A stretch of DNA of 64,000 nucleotides from Burkholderia sp. (GCA_031253835.1 JAIRVP010000035.1:1-64000); one strand, 5' to 3'; positions 46,348-58,733 are shown, numbered from the stretch's first letter. Translations and numbers: made by a program. The notes: a model not told the origin generated them from the letters alone.

Positions 46348-47165
46348 ATTTGTAGTGAACCGCCGGGACAAAGACACCCTCACCGCCCCGGCCGGTTCGC
46401 GCGCCCGCAATCGAGTCAGCAAATCGGCGCGCTTCCGACCTGCCGCCCGAGGGGCGGCAAGTCGGCAAAGTATAGCGGAAATTGCGGGAGGCGGATTCCG
46501 GCGCGCGGGGCGGAGCGCGCCGCCAGCGTCGCATCACTGCAGGATCAGCCGCAGGTGCGCATCGGCCTGCTCGCCCGGCGGCTTCTGGAATCCGCCTTTC
46601 GCGAAGCGGTGCCAGCGGCCGATCACGTAGCTGACGAGCAGGCTCGCGCGCGCGGCGGGATCGTAGTCGGCCGGCAGCACGAACGGCGTCGCGCCGTCCT
46701 GCGGCGCATTCGCCTCGGTGCGCGCGACGCGCAGGCATTGCTTGACGGTCGCCTCGATGCGGTCGAGCAGCTGGTTCACGCGCTCGGTCAGCCGCTCGTC
46801 CTCGCCGACCAGCGCCTCGCCGGTCAGCACGCGCGTCATCCCGGGGTTCTTCGCGGCGAAATTGAGCATCGTCAGTGCGATCGTGCGTGCCTGCAGCACG
46901 CCGTTCGGCTCTTTCGCGACGATCTGGTTGACGAGCCCGAACAGCGCCTGCTCGATGAACTCGATCAGCCCTTCGTACATCTTCGCCTTGCTGGTGAAGT
47001 GCCGGTACAGCGCGGCTTCCGATACCTCGAGCCGGGCCGCGAGCGCGGCCGTCGTGATTTTCTCGGGTTTCGGCGCCTCGAGCATCGCCGCGAGCGTCTG
47101 CAGGATCATGGCGCGGCGCTCGCCCGGCTTCGGGCGCGGGCGGGAGGGTGTGGCCTGGCTTTCCG

Positions 47166-49423
<2,258 letters not shown>

Positions 49424-49460
49424 CTAGAGGCGCCGGCCGCTAAACGGGTAAACTGCTCGG

Positions 49461-50846
49461 ATGCAACGAATCACCACCACCGGGCGCGTCAACCTCAGTC
49501 ACCTGTTCTGGCTTCGCAATCTCGCGATCATCGGCCAGCTCGTGACGATCGGCGTCGTCCAGACCTATTTCGGCGTGCATCTGCCGCTGCCGGCGATGCT
49601 GATGGTCATCGCGCTCGAAATCGTTTTCAACGCGCTGACCTGGGTGCGCGTACTGCGCGCGCGGCCCGAGACCAATTTCGAGCTGCTCGGCCAGCTGTGG
49701 GTCGACCTCGGCGCGCTGTCCGCGCTGCTGTTCCTGTCGGGCGGCACGACCAACCCGTTCGTGTCGTTGTACCTGCCGTCGCTCGCGATCGCGGCGGCCG
49801 TGCTGCCGTGGCACCTGATGATCTGGCTCGCGGCGTTCGCGGTCGCGTGCTATGCGGCGCTCGGCTTCGATTCGGTGCCGCTCAACATGGACAATCCGGC
49901 GAACCTGTTCGACTACTACCGTACCGGCATGTGGGCGAACTTCATGGTGAGCGTCGGGCTGATCGCGTGGTTCGTCGCGCGCATGTCGAATGCGCTGCGC
50001 CAGCGCGATTCGGCGCTCGGCGAAGCGCAGCAGCACCTGCTGCGCGACGAGCGGGCCGTTGCGCTCGGCGTGCAGGCCGCCACCGTCGCGCACGAGATGG
50101 GCACGCCGCTGTCGACGATCGCGATGCTCGCCGAAGAGTTGCGCGACGCGGCGCGCGCCGATCCGGGGCTCGCGCGCTACGAGGCCGACCTGAAGGTGCT
50201 CGAGGAACAGATGACGCTCTGCACATCGGCGCTCGCGCGCCTGCGCAGCCGCGCGAGCGCGCCGGCGAGCCGCCAGCCGGTGGACGACTGGCTCGACACG
50301 TTCGTCGAGCACTGGCGCCTGCGGCATCCGCACGTGCAGTTCGAGCTGCTCGGTGCACGCCCGTCGGGTGTCGCGCTCGACGACACGGTCGCGGCCGGCC
50401 AGATCCTGACGATCCTGCTCGACAACGCCGCGCGCGCGAGCCCGCAGCGCGTGACGCTGGCCGCGAAGGTCGCGCACGGCGGCACGGCCGACGAGATCGA
50501 ATTCGAGGTATGCGACGACGGGCCCGGCATTCCGGCCTCGCTGCGCGAATCGCTCGGCGCGATGCCGGTCGACAGCACGCAGGGCGGGCACGGGGTCGGC
50601 CTGTATCTCGCGTTCAGTGCGGCCGCGCGGCTCGGCGGCGAGATCGAACTGTCCGATGTCGTGCCGCGCGCAGCCGGCGGCAACGGGCGGGCCGGCGGTG
50701 CGGCAAATGGCCACGCTGCCGCCGAACGGACGGCCGGCATGCCGGACGGCCGCCCGACCGCTGCGACTGCCGCGCGCGGCACGCGGGCCGTGCTGCGCCT
50801 GCCGGTCGTGCGCGTCGCGGCGCCGGCCGCCTCAACCAACACGTAG
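49461..50846 (+). CDS. regB: RegB/PrrB-type redox sensor histidine kinase
   Basis: This 461-residue kinase has six transmembrane helices in the first 175 residues and the RegB ubiquinone-site heptapeptide GGTTNPF (94-100). The H-box is AHEMGTPLSTIAM with His211. Cys254 in the dimer helix corresponds to the redox-active Cys region. The GHKL domain has DDGPGIP and GGHGVGLYLAF; its C-terminal third contains a Gly/Ala-rich insert. It signals respiratory redox state to the regulator encoded next. Confidence 0.9.
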   Translation: MQRITTTGRVNLSHLFWLRNLAIIGQLVTIGVVQTYFGVHLPLPAMLMVIALEIVFNALTWVRVLRARPETNFELLGQLWVDLGALSALLFLSGGTTNPFVSLYLPSLAIAAAVLPWHLMIWLAAFAVACYAALGFDSVPLNMDNPANLFDYYRTGMWANFMVSVGLIAWFVARMSNALRQRDSALGEAQQHLLRDERAVALGVQAATVAHEMGTPLSTIAMLAEELRDAARADPGLARYEADLKVLEEQMTLCTSALARLRSRASAPASRQPVDDWLDTFVEHWRLRHPHVQFELLGARPSGVALDDTVAAGQILTILLDNAARASPQRVTLAAKVAHGGTADEIEFEVCDDGPGIPASLRESLGAMPVDSTQGGHGVGLYLAFSAAARLGGEIELSDVVPRAAGGNGRAGGAANGHAAAERTAGMPDGRPTAATAARGTRAVLRLPVVRVAAPAASTNT

Positions 50847-50859
50847 ACGGAGAAACCAC

Positions 50860-51402
50860 ATGAGCGAGAACAATTTCCTGGTGATCGACGACAACGAGGT
50901 GTTCGCGGGCACGCTCGCGCGCGGCCTCGAGCGCCGCGGTTACGCGGTCCAGCAGGCGCACGACAAGGAGGCGGCGCTGCGGCTCGCCGCCGGCAGCAAG
51001 TTCCAGTTCATCACCGTCGACCTGCATCTCGGCGAGGATTCGGGCCTGAGCCTGATCGCGCCGCTGTGCGACCTGCAGCCCGATGCGCGGATCCTGGTGC
51101 TGACCGGCTACGCGAGCATCGCGACGGCCGTGCAGGCCGTGAAGGAAGGCGCCGACAACTACCTCGCGAAGCCGGCGAACGTCGAGTCGATCCTGGCTGC
51201 GCTGCAGACCAACGCGACCGAAGTGCAGGCCGACGAGGCGCTCGAGAACCCGGTCGTGCTGTCGGTCGACCGGCTCGAATGGGAGCACATCCAGCGCGTG
51301 CTGGCCGAGAACAACAACAACATCTCGGCGACCGCACGCGCGCTGAACATGCACCGCCGCACGCTGCAGCGCAAGCTCGCGAAGAAGCCGGTGCGGCAGT
51401 AA
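50860..51402 (+). CDS. regA: RegA/PrrA-type response regulator
   Basis: This 180-residue protein has a receiver with phospho-acceptor Asp54 (ITVDLHLGED), LVLTGYASIATAV and a Lys in NYLAKPA. The C-terminal Fis-type helix-turn-helix NNNISATARALNMHRRTLQ is nearly invariant in RegA/ActR proteins. It starts 13 bp after the kinase gene. Targets in relatives include oxidases and hydrogenases. Confidence 0.92.
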   Translation: MSENNFLVIDDNEVFAGTLARGLERRGYAVQQAHDKEAALRLAAGSKFQFITVDLHLGEDSGLSLIAPLCDLQPDARILVLTGYASIATAVQAVKEGADNYLAKPANVESILAALQTNATEVQADEALENPVVLSVDRLEWEHIQRVLAENNNNISATARALNMHRRTLQRKLAKKPVRQ

Positions 51403-51419
51403 GCGGCGCACCAGCGAAA

Positions 51420-51450
51420 ACGGGCGGCCCCCGATGAAGGGGCCGCCCGT
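51420..51450. terminator. Bidirectional terminator between regA and hslU
   Basis: Perfect 12-bp arms (51420-51431 and 51439-51450) with an A run before and TTTCG after lie between converging genes. Confidence 0.85.
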
Positions 51451-51472
51451 TTCGTCTCCGGCGCCGCGCGCG

Positions 51473-52816
51473 TTACAGCACGTAGCGCGACAGGTCCTCG
51501 TCCTGCGACACTTCGCCGAGTGCGCGGTCGACATACTTCGCGTCGATCGTCACGCGCTCGCCGGCGTGGTTGCCGGCCGAGAACGACACTTCCTCGAGCA
51601 GCTTCTCGATCACCGTGTACAGCCGGCGCGCGCCGATGTTCTCGGTCTTCTCGTTGACCGCGAACGCGATCTCCGCGAGGCGGCGGATGCCGTCATCGGC
51701 GAATTCGAGCTGCACGTCTTCGGTCGCGAGCAGCGCCTGGTACTGCTTGACGAGGCTCGCGTCGGTCGCGACGAGGATCGCCTCGAAGTCGTTCACCGAC
51801 AGCGAGTCGAGCTCGACGCGGATCGGGAAGCGGCCCTGCAGCTCGGGGATCAGGTCGCTCGGCTTCGCGAGGTGGAACGCGCCGCTCGCGATGAACAGGA
51901 TGTGATCGGTCTTCACCATCCCGTACTTCGTGTTGACCGTCGTGCCTTCGACGAGCGGCAGCAGGTCGCGCTGCACGCCCTGGCGCGACACTTCGCCGCC
52001 GCTGCCTTCGTTGTTGCGCGACGTGATCTTGTCGATCTCGTCGAGGAACACGATGCCGTTCTGCTCGACGTTCTGCACGGCCTTCGTCTTCACTTCCTCT
52101 TCGTTCAGCATCTTCGCCGCTTCCTCGTCGGTCAGCAGCTTCAGCGCTTCCTTGATCTTCACCTTGCGGCGCTGCTTCTTGCCGCTGCCGAGGTTCGAGA
52201 ACATCGAGCGGATCTGCTCGGTCATCTCTTCCATCCCCGGCGGCGCCATGATGTCCATGCCGGCCGACGGCTGCTCGAGGTCGAGCTCGACTTCCTTGTC
52301 GTCGAGCTGGCCTTCGCGCAGGCGCTTGCGGAACGTCTGGCGCGTCGCGTTGTTGTCGTCGTTCGCGTGTTCGGCGTTGCCGCCGAAGCCCACCGCGCGC
52401 GGCTGCGGCAGCAGGATGTCGAGGATGCGGTCTTCCGCCTGGTCGGTCGCCTTGCTGCGCACCTTGCGCATCTCGGTTTCGCGCGTCTGCTTGACCGAGA
52501 TCTCGATCAGGTCGCGCACGATGCTGTCGACGTCGCGGCCGACGTAGCCGACTTCGGTGAACTTGGTCGCTTCGATCTTGATGAACGGCGCATCGGCGAG
52601 CTTCGCGAGGCGGCGCGCGATTTCGGTCTTGCCGACGCCCGTCGGCCCGATCATCAGGATGTTCTTCGGCGTGATTTCCTGGCGCAGCGGGTCGGCGACC
52701 TGCTGGCGGCGCCAGCGGTTGCGCAGCGCGACGGCGACGGCCTTCTTCGCCTTCGCCTGGCCGATGATGTGCTTGTCGAGTTCCGAGACGATCTCGGCAG
52801 GGGTCATGGTGCTCAT
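51473..52816 (-). CDS. hslU: HslU ATPase, unfoldase subunit of HslVU
   Basis: This 447-residue AAA+ ATPase unfolds substrates for HslV. Walker A is [15 protein letters not shown], Walker B is [11 protein letters not shown], and the pore motif lies in VGYVGRDV. The C-terminal YVL tail that docks in HslV is present as DEDLSRYVL. The intermediate I-domain spans about 110-240. It follows hslV by 10 bp. Confidence 0.97.
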   Translation of the reverse strand: MSTMTPAEIVSELDKHIIGQAKAKKAVAVALRNRWRRQQVADPLRQEITPKNILMIGPTGVGKTEIARRLAKLADAPFIKIEATKFTEVGYVGRDVDSIVRDLIEISVKQTRETEMRKVRSKATDQAEDRILDILLPQPRAVGFGGNAEHANDDNNATRQTFRKRLREGQLDDKEVELDLEQPSAGMDIMAPPGMEEMTEQIRSMFSNLGSGKKQRRKVKIKEALKLLTDEEAAKMLNEEEVKTKAVQNVEQNGIVFLDEIDKITSRNNEGSGGEVSRQGVQRDLLPLVEGTTVNTKYGMVKTDHILFIASGAFHLAKPSDLIPELQGRFPIRVELDSLSVNDFEAILVATDASLVKQYQALLATEDVQLEFADDGIRRLAEIAFAVNEKTENIGARRLYTVIEKLLEEVSFSAGNHAGERVTIDAKYVDRALGEVSQDEDLSRYVL

Positions 52817-52826
52817 GGTGCGGTCC

Positions 52827-53363
52827 TTACTCGATCGTTTCGATGATGCGATTGTGGTTCGTGTAGATGCACATGTCGCCGGCGATCCCGAGCGACTTCT
52901 CGACGATCTCGCGCGGCGACAGCTCGGTGTTCTCGACGAGCGCGCGGGCCGCGGCCTGCGCGTACGCGCCGCCCGAGCCGATCGCGCAGATGCCGCCTTC
53001 GGGGTCGAGCACGTCGCCGTTGCCGGTGATCACGAGCGTGGTGGTGGCATCGGCCGTGATCAGCATCGCCTCGAGGCGGCGCAGCATCCGGTCGGTGCGC
53101 CAGTCCTTCGCGAGCTCGACGGCCGCACGGGTCAGGTTGCCCTGGTGCTTCTCGAGCTTCGCCTCGAAGCGGTCGAGCAGCGAGAACGCATCGGCGGTGC
53201 CGCCCGCGAATCCGACCAGAACCTGGTTGTTGTAGATCCGCCGCACTTTCCGCGCGCCACCCTTCATGACGATGTTGCCGAGGGTTACCTGGCCGTCGCC
53301 GCCGAGCGCGACCTTGTCGCCGCGCCGGACCGAAACGATGGTCGTGCCGTGAAATTGCTCCAT
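52827..53363 (-). CDS. hslV: HslV protease subunit
   Basis: This 178-residue threonine protease forms a dodecamer capped by HslU. The catalytic Thr lies in [20 protein letters not shown]. Six residues (MEQFHG) precede it, so cleavage of a short propeptide is needed, unlike E. coli where only Met is removed. A typical heat-shock promoter was not identified. Confidence 0.97.
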
Positions 53364-53545
53364 CTGCGTTCCTTGAGAAAATCGGGGAAGAGTCGGGCGG
53401 CGCGAGGCGCCGCCGCGTGAATCCGCAGTGCGCCGGGGAGCGGCCCGGCGCGCGTCCGTTTCATTTTAGGGCGGGCGCCGGGATATCAAGAGGCGGGAGG
53501 CAAATCGGAAAACCGGCCAACCGGGAACCGGTGCCGGAAAAACAA

Positions 53546-53571
53546 AAAGCGCGCGGCAGGCCGCGCGCTTT
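53546..53571 (-). terminator. Terminator of dksA
   Basis: AAAGCGCGCGG (53546-53556) pairs with CCGCGCGCTTT (53561-53571). On the minus strand it ends in TTTTTGTTTTT, directly downstream of dksA. Confidence 0.85.
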
Positions 53572-53606
53572 CGGGAAGCAGCGTGTCTGAGCGGAATGCC
53601 GCTCGA

Positions 53607-54023
53607 TCAGTCGCCGAACAGCTTCTGGCGCAACTCGCGGCGCTCCTGCGCCTCGAGCGACAGCGTGGCGGTCGGACGGGCGAGCAGCCGCGGAATGCCG
53701 ATCGGCTCGCCGGTTTCCTCGCACCAGCCGTAATCGCCGGAATCGATGCGGGCGAGCGACTGCTGAACCTTCTTGAGGAGCTTGCGTTCGCGATCGCGCG
53801 TACGCAGTTCGAGCGCGTGCTCTTCCTCGATCGTCGCGCGATCGGCGGGATCGGGAACGATCACCGTCTCGCGCAGGTTCTCGGTCGTCTGGCCTGCATT
53901 CTTGAGGATGTCCGCCTGCAACTGTTCGAGCCGATTTTTGAAGAAGGCGAGCTGATCCTCATTCATGTAATCCTTGTCGCTCATCTTCAGGATTTCGGCT
54001 TCGGTCAAGAGTTTCTTCGTCAT
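53607..54023 (-). CDS. dksA: RNA polymerase-binding regulator DksA, zinc finger largely lost
   Basis: This 138-residue protein potentiates ppGpp control by reaching into the RNA polymerase secondary channel. The coiled-coil tip D58-P-A-D61-R-A63 is intact. The four zinc Cys of E. coli DksA are C101, T104, S122 and A125 here, so only one remains and classical zinc binding is impossible. Such forms are zinc-independent, and some are redox-sensitive. It lies downstream of a COG0523 zinc chaperone-like gene. Confidence 0.93.
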   Translation of the reverse strand: MTKKLLTEAEILKMSDKDYMNEDQLAFFKNRLEQLQADILKNAGQTTENLRETVIVPDPADRATIEEEHALELRTRDRERKLLKKVQQSLARIDSGDYGWCEETGEPIGIPRLLARPTATLSLEAQERRELRQKLFGD

Positions 54024-54509
54024 CTGCTTGCTTCTTCAATGTGCGGCAAATCGAGAGATATTGCCTGCACTTTGGGATTACCCGCAACCGCGCTTGCAAT
54101 CATTTGCGATTTGCCGCCGCGGGGCCGAAAGCCTCTGGAAAACCGGTTCTCAAATACCAGGATAGGCCTGGCGCGGAGTTGCGCGCGCTGCGAACCGGTG
54201 TGCTGCGCGGCACATCGCATCGGCCGCGGCCGGGAGGCGGATTGGCGATCCGGCGCGGTTGCGATGCCCGGAAAACTGGTTCAGCAAGAACCGGGCCTGT
54301 TTGTTGCCGTACTCCAGCGGGCACGTATTGTAACTGAATCGCAAGCGGGCGCCGTATCGGGTCGATCCCCGTCGGCTGCGCCAATATCTAGAAAATATAA
54401 CGCGCAAATCGCGAAAAAGCGATGACGGCGAAACCCTGCCCGAAAAGGGCGCCTCGGCCGCCCGGAAAGGCGGCCGGGCGGCGCCGCGCGCGGCGGGTGC
54501 CCGCGCGCG
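54024..54509. other. Intergenic region between the COG0523 gene and dksA
   Basis: This 486-bp gap must hold the dksA promoter. It is AT-rich near 54385-54420 (ATATAA-like sequences) and otherwise GC-rich, with only short imperfect hairpins. I see no gene and no clear Zur box. Confidence 0.5.
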
Positions 54510-55589
54510 TCAGGCGAGGCAGGCGTCGAGGCCGTCGGTGATCAGGTCCTGCGGCAGGTCGACGCCGATGAACACCATCTTGTTGGTCTTCTTCTCGACC
54601 GGCAGCCACTTCGCGGCGAGGTCGCTGCCCATCATCTGGTGCACGCCCTGGAACACGACCTTGCGGTCGACGCCCTTCATGTACAGCACGCCCTTGTAGC
54701 GCAGCATCCGCTCGCCGTAGATCTGCAGGATGCCGCCGAGGAAGTCTTCCAGCTTGTTCGGATCGAACGGGCGGTCGTTGCGGTACACGAACGACTTGAT
54801 CTTGTCGTCGTGGTGCGCGTGGTGGTGAGGGTGGTGGCCGTGGTCGTGATCGTGCGCGCATTGACCGTGATCGTGGTCGCAATCCGCGTGATCGTGCTCA
54901 TGGTCGTGATCGTGGTGATGATGCGCGTGGTCGTCTTCGGCGAGGAAGTCGGGGTCGATCTCGAGCTTCGCGTTCAGGTTGAAGCCGCGCAGGTCGAAGA
55001 TTTCCTTGATGTCGGCTTCACCGAAGTTCACGACCTTGATCACGGCCTTCGGGTTCATGTGCATCAGGCGGTGCTTGAGGCCGGCGACGGTCTGGTCGTC
55101 GACGAGGTCCGACTTCGTGATGAACAGGCGGTCGGCGAAACCGACCTGGCGCTGCACGACTTCGTGTTCGTCGAGCTGCGCGTTCGCGTGCTTCGCGTCG
55201 ACGAGCGTGATGACCGCGTCGAGCAGGAAGTCGTCGGCGATTTCGCTGTCGATGAAGAAGGTTTGCGCGACGGGGCCCGGGTTCGCGAGGCCGGTCGTCT
55301 CGATCACGATGCGGTCGAAGTCGAGCTTGCCTTCGCGCTTCTTCGCGGCGAGATCGCCGAGCGCGCGGGCCAGATCGCCGCGGATCGTGCAGCAGATGCA
55401 GCCGTTGCTCATCTGGATGATCTGCTCGTTCGAATCCTGCACGAGGATTTCGTTGTCGATGTTCTCTTCGCCGAACTCGTTCTCGATCACGGCGATCTTC
55501 ATGCCGTGCTGTTCGTTCAGGATGCGCTTGAGCAGCGTCGTCTTGCCGCTGCCGAGGAAGCCGGTAAGGATGGTGACGGGAGTGGCCAT
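54510..55589 (-). CDS. COG0523 GTPase, probable zinc metallochaperone
   Basis: This 359-residue CobW/COG0523 protein has Walker A GFLGSGKTTLL, the metal motif GCICCT, ETTGLANPGP and TKSDLVD for GTP. A His/Asp-rich metal-binding stretch (about 226-272, with more than 20 His) separates it from the C-terminal CobW domain. The ATG at 55589 (MATPVTIL) matches the family. Similar proteins deliver zinc under zinc limitation. It lies upstream of dksA on the same strand. Confidence 0.9.
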   Translation of the reverse strand: MATPVTILTGFLGSGKTTLLKRILNEQHGMKIAVIENEFGEENIDNEILVQDSNEQIIQMSNGCICCTIRGDLARALGDLAAKKREGKLDFDRIVIETTGLANPGPVAQTFFIDSEIADDFLLDAVITLVDAKHANAQLDEHEVVQRQVGFADRLFITKSDLVDDQTVAGLKHRLMHMNPKAVIKVVNFGEADIKEIFDLRGFNLNAKLEIDPDFLAEDDHAHHHHDHDHEHDHADCDHDHGQCAHDHDHGHHPHHHAHHDDKIKSFVYRNDRPFDPNKLEDFLGGILQIYGERMLRYKGVLYMKGVDRKVVFQGVHQMMGSDLAAKWLPVEKKTNKMVFIGVDLPQDLITDGLDACLA

Positions 55590-55782
55590 GTCGGTCGCCT
55601 GTGGTTCGTGAATCGGGGTCAAAACCAGGATGTGCGTCGCGCCCTCGCGCTACGAGCCGGGGCGCACAACCATCCATTGAAACATACCTGTCAAGCCCCC
55701 GCCCGTCGTCCGGACGACAGGCGAAAGCGCGGGCCCGACAGGCGGGGCCGGCGGACAGGGGTGTCCGCCAAGATCGGGGCGA

Positions 55783-56997
55783 TCAGACGATTTGCAACAG
55801 CAGGCCCTTCAGATATTCGCCTTCCGGGAACGCGGCGAGCAGCGGGTGGTCGACGCCCGCGCCGAGCCGCTTCAGGATGCGCGCGTCGACCTTCGCGTCG
55901 GCGGCCGCACCGGCGACGATCTTCTGGAACAGGTCCATGTCGATCGCGCCCGAGCACGAGTACGTGAACAGCAGGCCGCCCGGACGCAGCAGCTTGAAGC
56001 CGCTCAGGTTGATGTCCTTGTACGCGCGCGCCGCGCGATCGACGCTGTCGCGGGTCGGCGCGAACTTCGGCGGATCGAGCACGATCAGGTCGAAACGCTC
56101 GCCTTCGTCGACGAGGCGGCGCAGCGTCTTGAACGCATCGGCGTCGAGCCAGGTCGTGCGTTCGGCGTCGAAGCCGTTGGCGACGACGTTCTGCCGCGCG
56201 AGCGCGAGCGCATCGCCCGACGAGTCGATCGACACGACGCGTTTCGCGCCGCCCTTGAGCGCCGCGAGCGAGAAGCCGCCCGTGTAGCAGAAGCAGTTCA
56301 GCACGTCGCGCCCGGCCGCGTACTGCGCGACGAGCGCGCGGTTGTCGCGCTGGTCGACGTAGAAGCCCGTCTTGTGGCCGTTCGGCACGTCGACGTGATA
56401 GCGCACGCCGTTTTCGTTCGAGATCAGCGTCGCGGGCGGCGCATCGCCGGCCAGCACGCCGGTCGTCTGTTCGAGCCCTTCCTTGTCGCGGATCGACACG
56501 TCCGAGCGCTCGTATACGTTCGGGCAGCCGGTCGCGCCGGAGAGCGCCGCGACGATCGCATCCTTCCACGCTTCGACACCCGCGGCCATGAACTGGCAGA
56601 CGAGCTGGCCGCGCGGCGCGGCGCCGGCTTCGGCGGTGTCCGCGACGTAATAGTCGACGATCAGGCCCGGCAGCCCGTCGGCTTCGCCGAACACGAGCCG
56701 CACCGCGCCCGTGCCCGACACCATCGTCGTGCGGTGCGCGACCGCGCGCTGCACGCGGCGCTTGAAGAAGGCGTGGTCGATCGGCTCGTTCTCGTCGAAG
56801 CTCCACACGCGCACGCGGATCTGCGACTCCGGGCTGTACGCGCCGCGCGCGAGGAAGCGGCCGTCGTGCGCGCGCACGAGCACGGTCGTGCCGGGTGCGG
56901 GCTGGCCGTCGACGCGGTCGATCGCATTCGCATAGATCCACGGATGGCGGCGCAGCAGCGATTTTTCCTTGGACGGCTTGAGGGTGACGGTTTGCAT
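55783..56997 (-). CDS. RlmI-like 23S rRNA cytosine methyltransferase
   Basis: This 404-residue class I SAM-dependent methyltransferase has an N-terminal PUA domain (about 1-70, SLLRRHPWIYANAI) and a RlmI-type catalytic domain. That domain contains NCFCYTGGFSLAAL, VSIDSSGDALALAR and the catalytic LDPPKFAPTR. RlmI methylates C1962 of 23S rRNA at C5. It is monocistronic. Confidence 0.9.
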   Translation of the reverse strand: MQTVTLKPSKEKSLLRRHPWIYANAIDRVDGQPAPGTTVLVRAHDGRFLARGAYSPESQIRVRVWSFDENEPIDHAFFKRRVQRAVAHRTTMVSGTGAVRLVFGEADGLPGLIVDYYVADTAEAGAAPRGQLVCQFMAAGVEAWKDAIVAALSGATGCPNVYERSDVSIRDKEGLEQTTGVLAGDAPPATLISNENGVRYHVDVPNGHKTGFYVDQRDNRALVAQYAAGRDVLNCFCYTGGFSLAALKGGAKRVVSIDSSGDALALARQNVVANGFDAERTTWLDADAFKTLRRLVDEGERFDLIVLDPPKFAPTRDSVDRAARAYKDINLSGFKLLRPGGLLFTYSCSGAIDMDLFQKIVAGAAADAKVDARILKRLGAGVDHPLLAAFPEGEYLKGLLLQIV

Positions 56998-57073
56998 GAT
57001 GAGATCGGAATGGGCCGCGACGGAAGCCGACCGTGATCGGTCGCCGGGCGCGGCGGGTAATACGGGAAGCGCG

Positions 57074-57994
57074 TCAGTCGCGCTTCTTCGCGCGCGGATG
57101 CGCGCTGTCGTAAATCTTCGCGAGATGCTGGAAGTCGAGCGACGTATAGACCTGCGTCGCGGCGACGCTCGCGTGGCCGAGCAGTTCCTGCACCGCGCGC
57201 AGGTCGCCGCTCGACTGCAGCACGTGCGTCGCGAACGAGTGGCGCAGCACGTGCGGATGGACGTTGGCGGGGATGCCTGCGGCGAGCGCCGCGCGCTTCA
57301 CGCGCTCGCGCACGACGCCCGGCGACATCCGGTTGCCGCGCACGGACACGAACAGCGGATGCGGGTCGTGCTTGACGAATTCGCCACGCACCGCGAGCCA
57401 CGCGTTCAGCGCGTCGATCGCCTTGCGGCCGACCGGCACCTTGCGCTCCTTGTTGCCCTTGCCGCGCACGGTGACTTCGGCTTCGGCGAGATCGAGCCAG
57501 CCGGTCGAACGATAGCCGTCGGCCTGCGTGTACATCGCGTCGAGGCCGACCAGTTCGGCGAGGCGCAGCCCCGACGAGTAGAACAGCTCGAGGATCGCGT
57601 GATCGCGAATGCCTTCGGTCGTGCCGGCAAGCGGCGCGTCCATCAGCGCGGACGCGTCGTCGACCGACAGTGCCTTCGGCAGGGTCTTCGGGCGTTTCGG
57701 CGCGCGCACCGCGGCCACCGGGTTCGCGGGCATCTCGATGCGCTGCGCGAGCCAGCGGTAGAACGCGCGCCACGCGGACAGCCGGTGCGAGATCGACCGC
57801 GCGGACAGCCCGCCCGCATGCGCACGCGCGACCGCGCCGCGCATGTCGGCGGCCGTCAGCGCGTCGAGCGGCCGGCCGGCCGCGAGCTTCTTCAACTCGT
57901 CGAGTTCGTGCGTGTACGCGCGCAGCGTGTGTTCCGACAGCTGCCTGACGTGCTTCAGGTTCGACAGGTAGGCGGCGATCGGATCGTCGGTCAT
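57074..57994 (-). CDS. xerC: Tyrosine recombinase XerC
   Basis: This 306-residue recombinase resolves chromosome dimers at dif with XerD. The SAM-like N-terminal domain (about 1-90) precedes the catalytic domain. Its residues are Arg in SSGLRLAELVGL, Lys in RGKGNKERKVPV, HVLRHSFATH, HASVAATQVYTSLD with the final His and nucleophilic Tyr. It lies downstream of DUF484, the usual dapF-DUF484-xerC order. Confidence 0.95.
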   Translation of the reverse strand: MTDDPIAAYLSNLKHVRQLSEHTLRAYTHELDELKKLAAGRPLDALTAADMRGAVARAHAGGLSARSISHRLSAWRAFYRWLAQRIEMPANPVAAVRAPKRPKTLPKALSVDDASALMDAPLAGTTEGIRDHAILELFYSSGLRLAELVGLDAMYTQADGYRSTGWLDLAEAEVTVRGKGNKERKVPVGRKAIDALNAWLAVRGEFVKHDPHPLFVSVRGNRMSPGVVRERVKRAALAAGIPANVHPHVLRHSFATHVLQSSGDLRAVQELLGHASVAATQVYTSLDFQHLAKIYDSAHPRAKKRD

Positions 57995-58007
57995 CGCGTG
58001 CGGCGGA

Positions 58008-58733
58008 TCAGTGCGGCAGCAGGCGCGTGAGCGCGGCGCTCGCGAGCGTCGCGATCTGCGCGAGGAAGTCGGTGGCCATCCCGTCGTGGAAGCGGCGCGG
58101 ATCGGGCGAGCCGAGCACCAGCAGGCCGAACGCGGGCGCATCGGTGCCGGCGAGCGGCGTGCGCAGCGCGAGCAGCGCGACCGACGTGGCCGAGCCGTCG
58201 CCGGCCGGCGCGGCTTCGGCGCCTTCCGCCGCATTCGCGGCCGGCGCGGCGACCGCGGGTGCGAGCCATTGCGCGGCTTCGAAGCCGGTGTTCGCGCCGC
58301 AGTAAGGCGTCGACAGTCCGTTCGTGAACAGGCGCACTTCCTCGCCGACCTGGCGCGCGAAGTCGGCCTGCGCGTAGGTGTCGGCGACGTCCCACACGCG
58401 CAGCGCTGTTTGCGGCACGTCGAACACGTCGGCGATGCCGTCGGCGATCGTGCGCGGCAGCGCGTACGGATCCCGTTCCGCGATCACGCGCGCGGTCCAG
58501 CGGCTGAACTTCGCGGACAGGCTGTCGTTCTCGTGGCCGTAGCGCACGAGCTCGGCCAGCCGGCGCTCGAGATGCTTGTTCTTGTCGCGCAGCATCTCCA
58601 TCTGCCGCTCCTGCAGCGAGATCGCGGCCTTGCCGTGCGGGTTCGCGAGACGGATCGTCGCGAGCAGTTCGGCGTGCTGGGCGAAGAATTCGGGATTGGC
58701 GAGCAGGTAGTCGGCGACTTCGCGATCGTTCAT
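58008..58733 (-). CDS. DUF484 family protein
   Basis: This 241-residue protein has a helical N-terminal region (VADYLLANPEFFAQHAELL) and a coiled coil with RQMEMLRDKNKHLERRL, then a GAF-like C-terminal domain. The ATG at 58733 is the normal family start. The function is unknown; it is encoded between dapF and xerC in most proteobacteria. An Ala-rich insert lies near 165-185. Confidence 0.88.
   Translation of the reverse strand: MNDREVADYLLANPEFFAQHAELLATIRLANPHGKAAISLQERQMEMLRDKNKHLERRLAELVRYGHENDSLSAKFSRWTARVIAERDPYALPRTIADGIADVFDVPQTALRVWDVADTYAQADFARQVGEEVRLFTNGLSTPYCGANTGFEAAQWLAPAVAAPAANAAEGAEAAPAGDGSATSVALLALRTPLAGTDAPAFGLLVLGSPDPRRFHDGMATDFLAQIATLASAALTRLLPH

Noticed and set aside
46264..46533. 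SAM or SAH riboswitch before metX
   Set aside because: The visible hairpin does not fit the known aptamer consensus that I can recall; it is reported only as a candidate structure.
57074..57994. XerC as a phage or island integrase
   Set aside because: Its place in dapF-DUF484-xerC and its length are those of the housekeeping recombinase.
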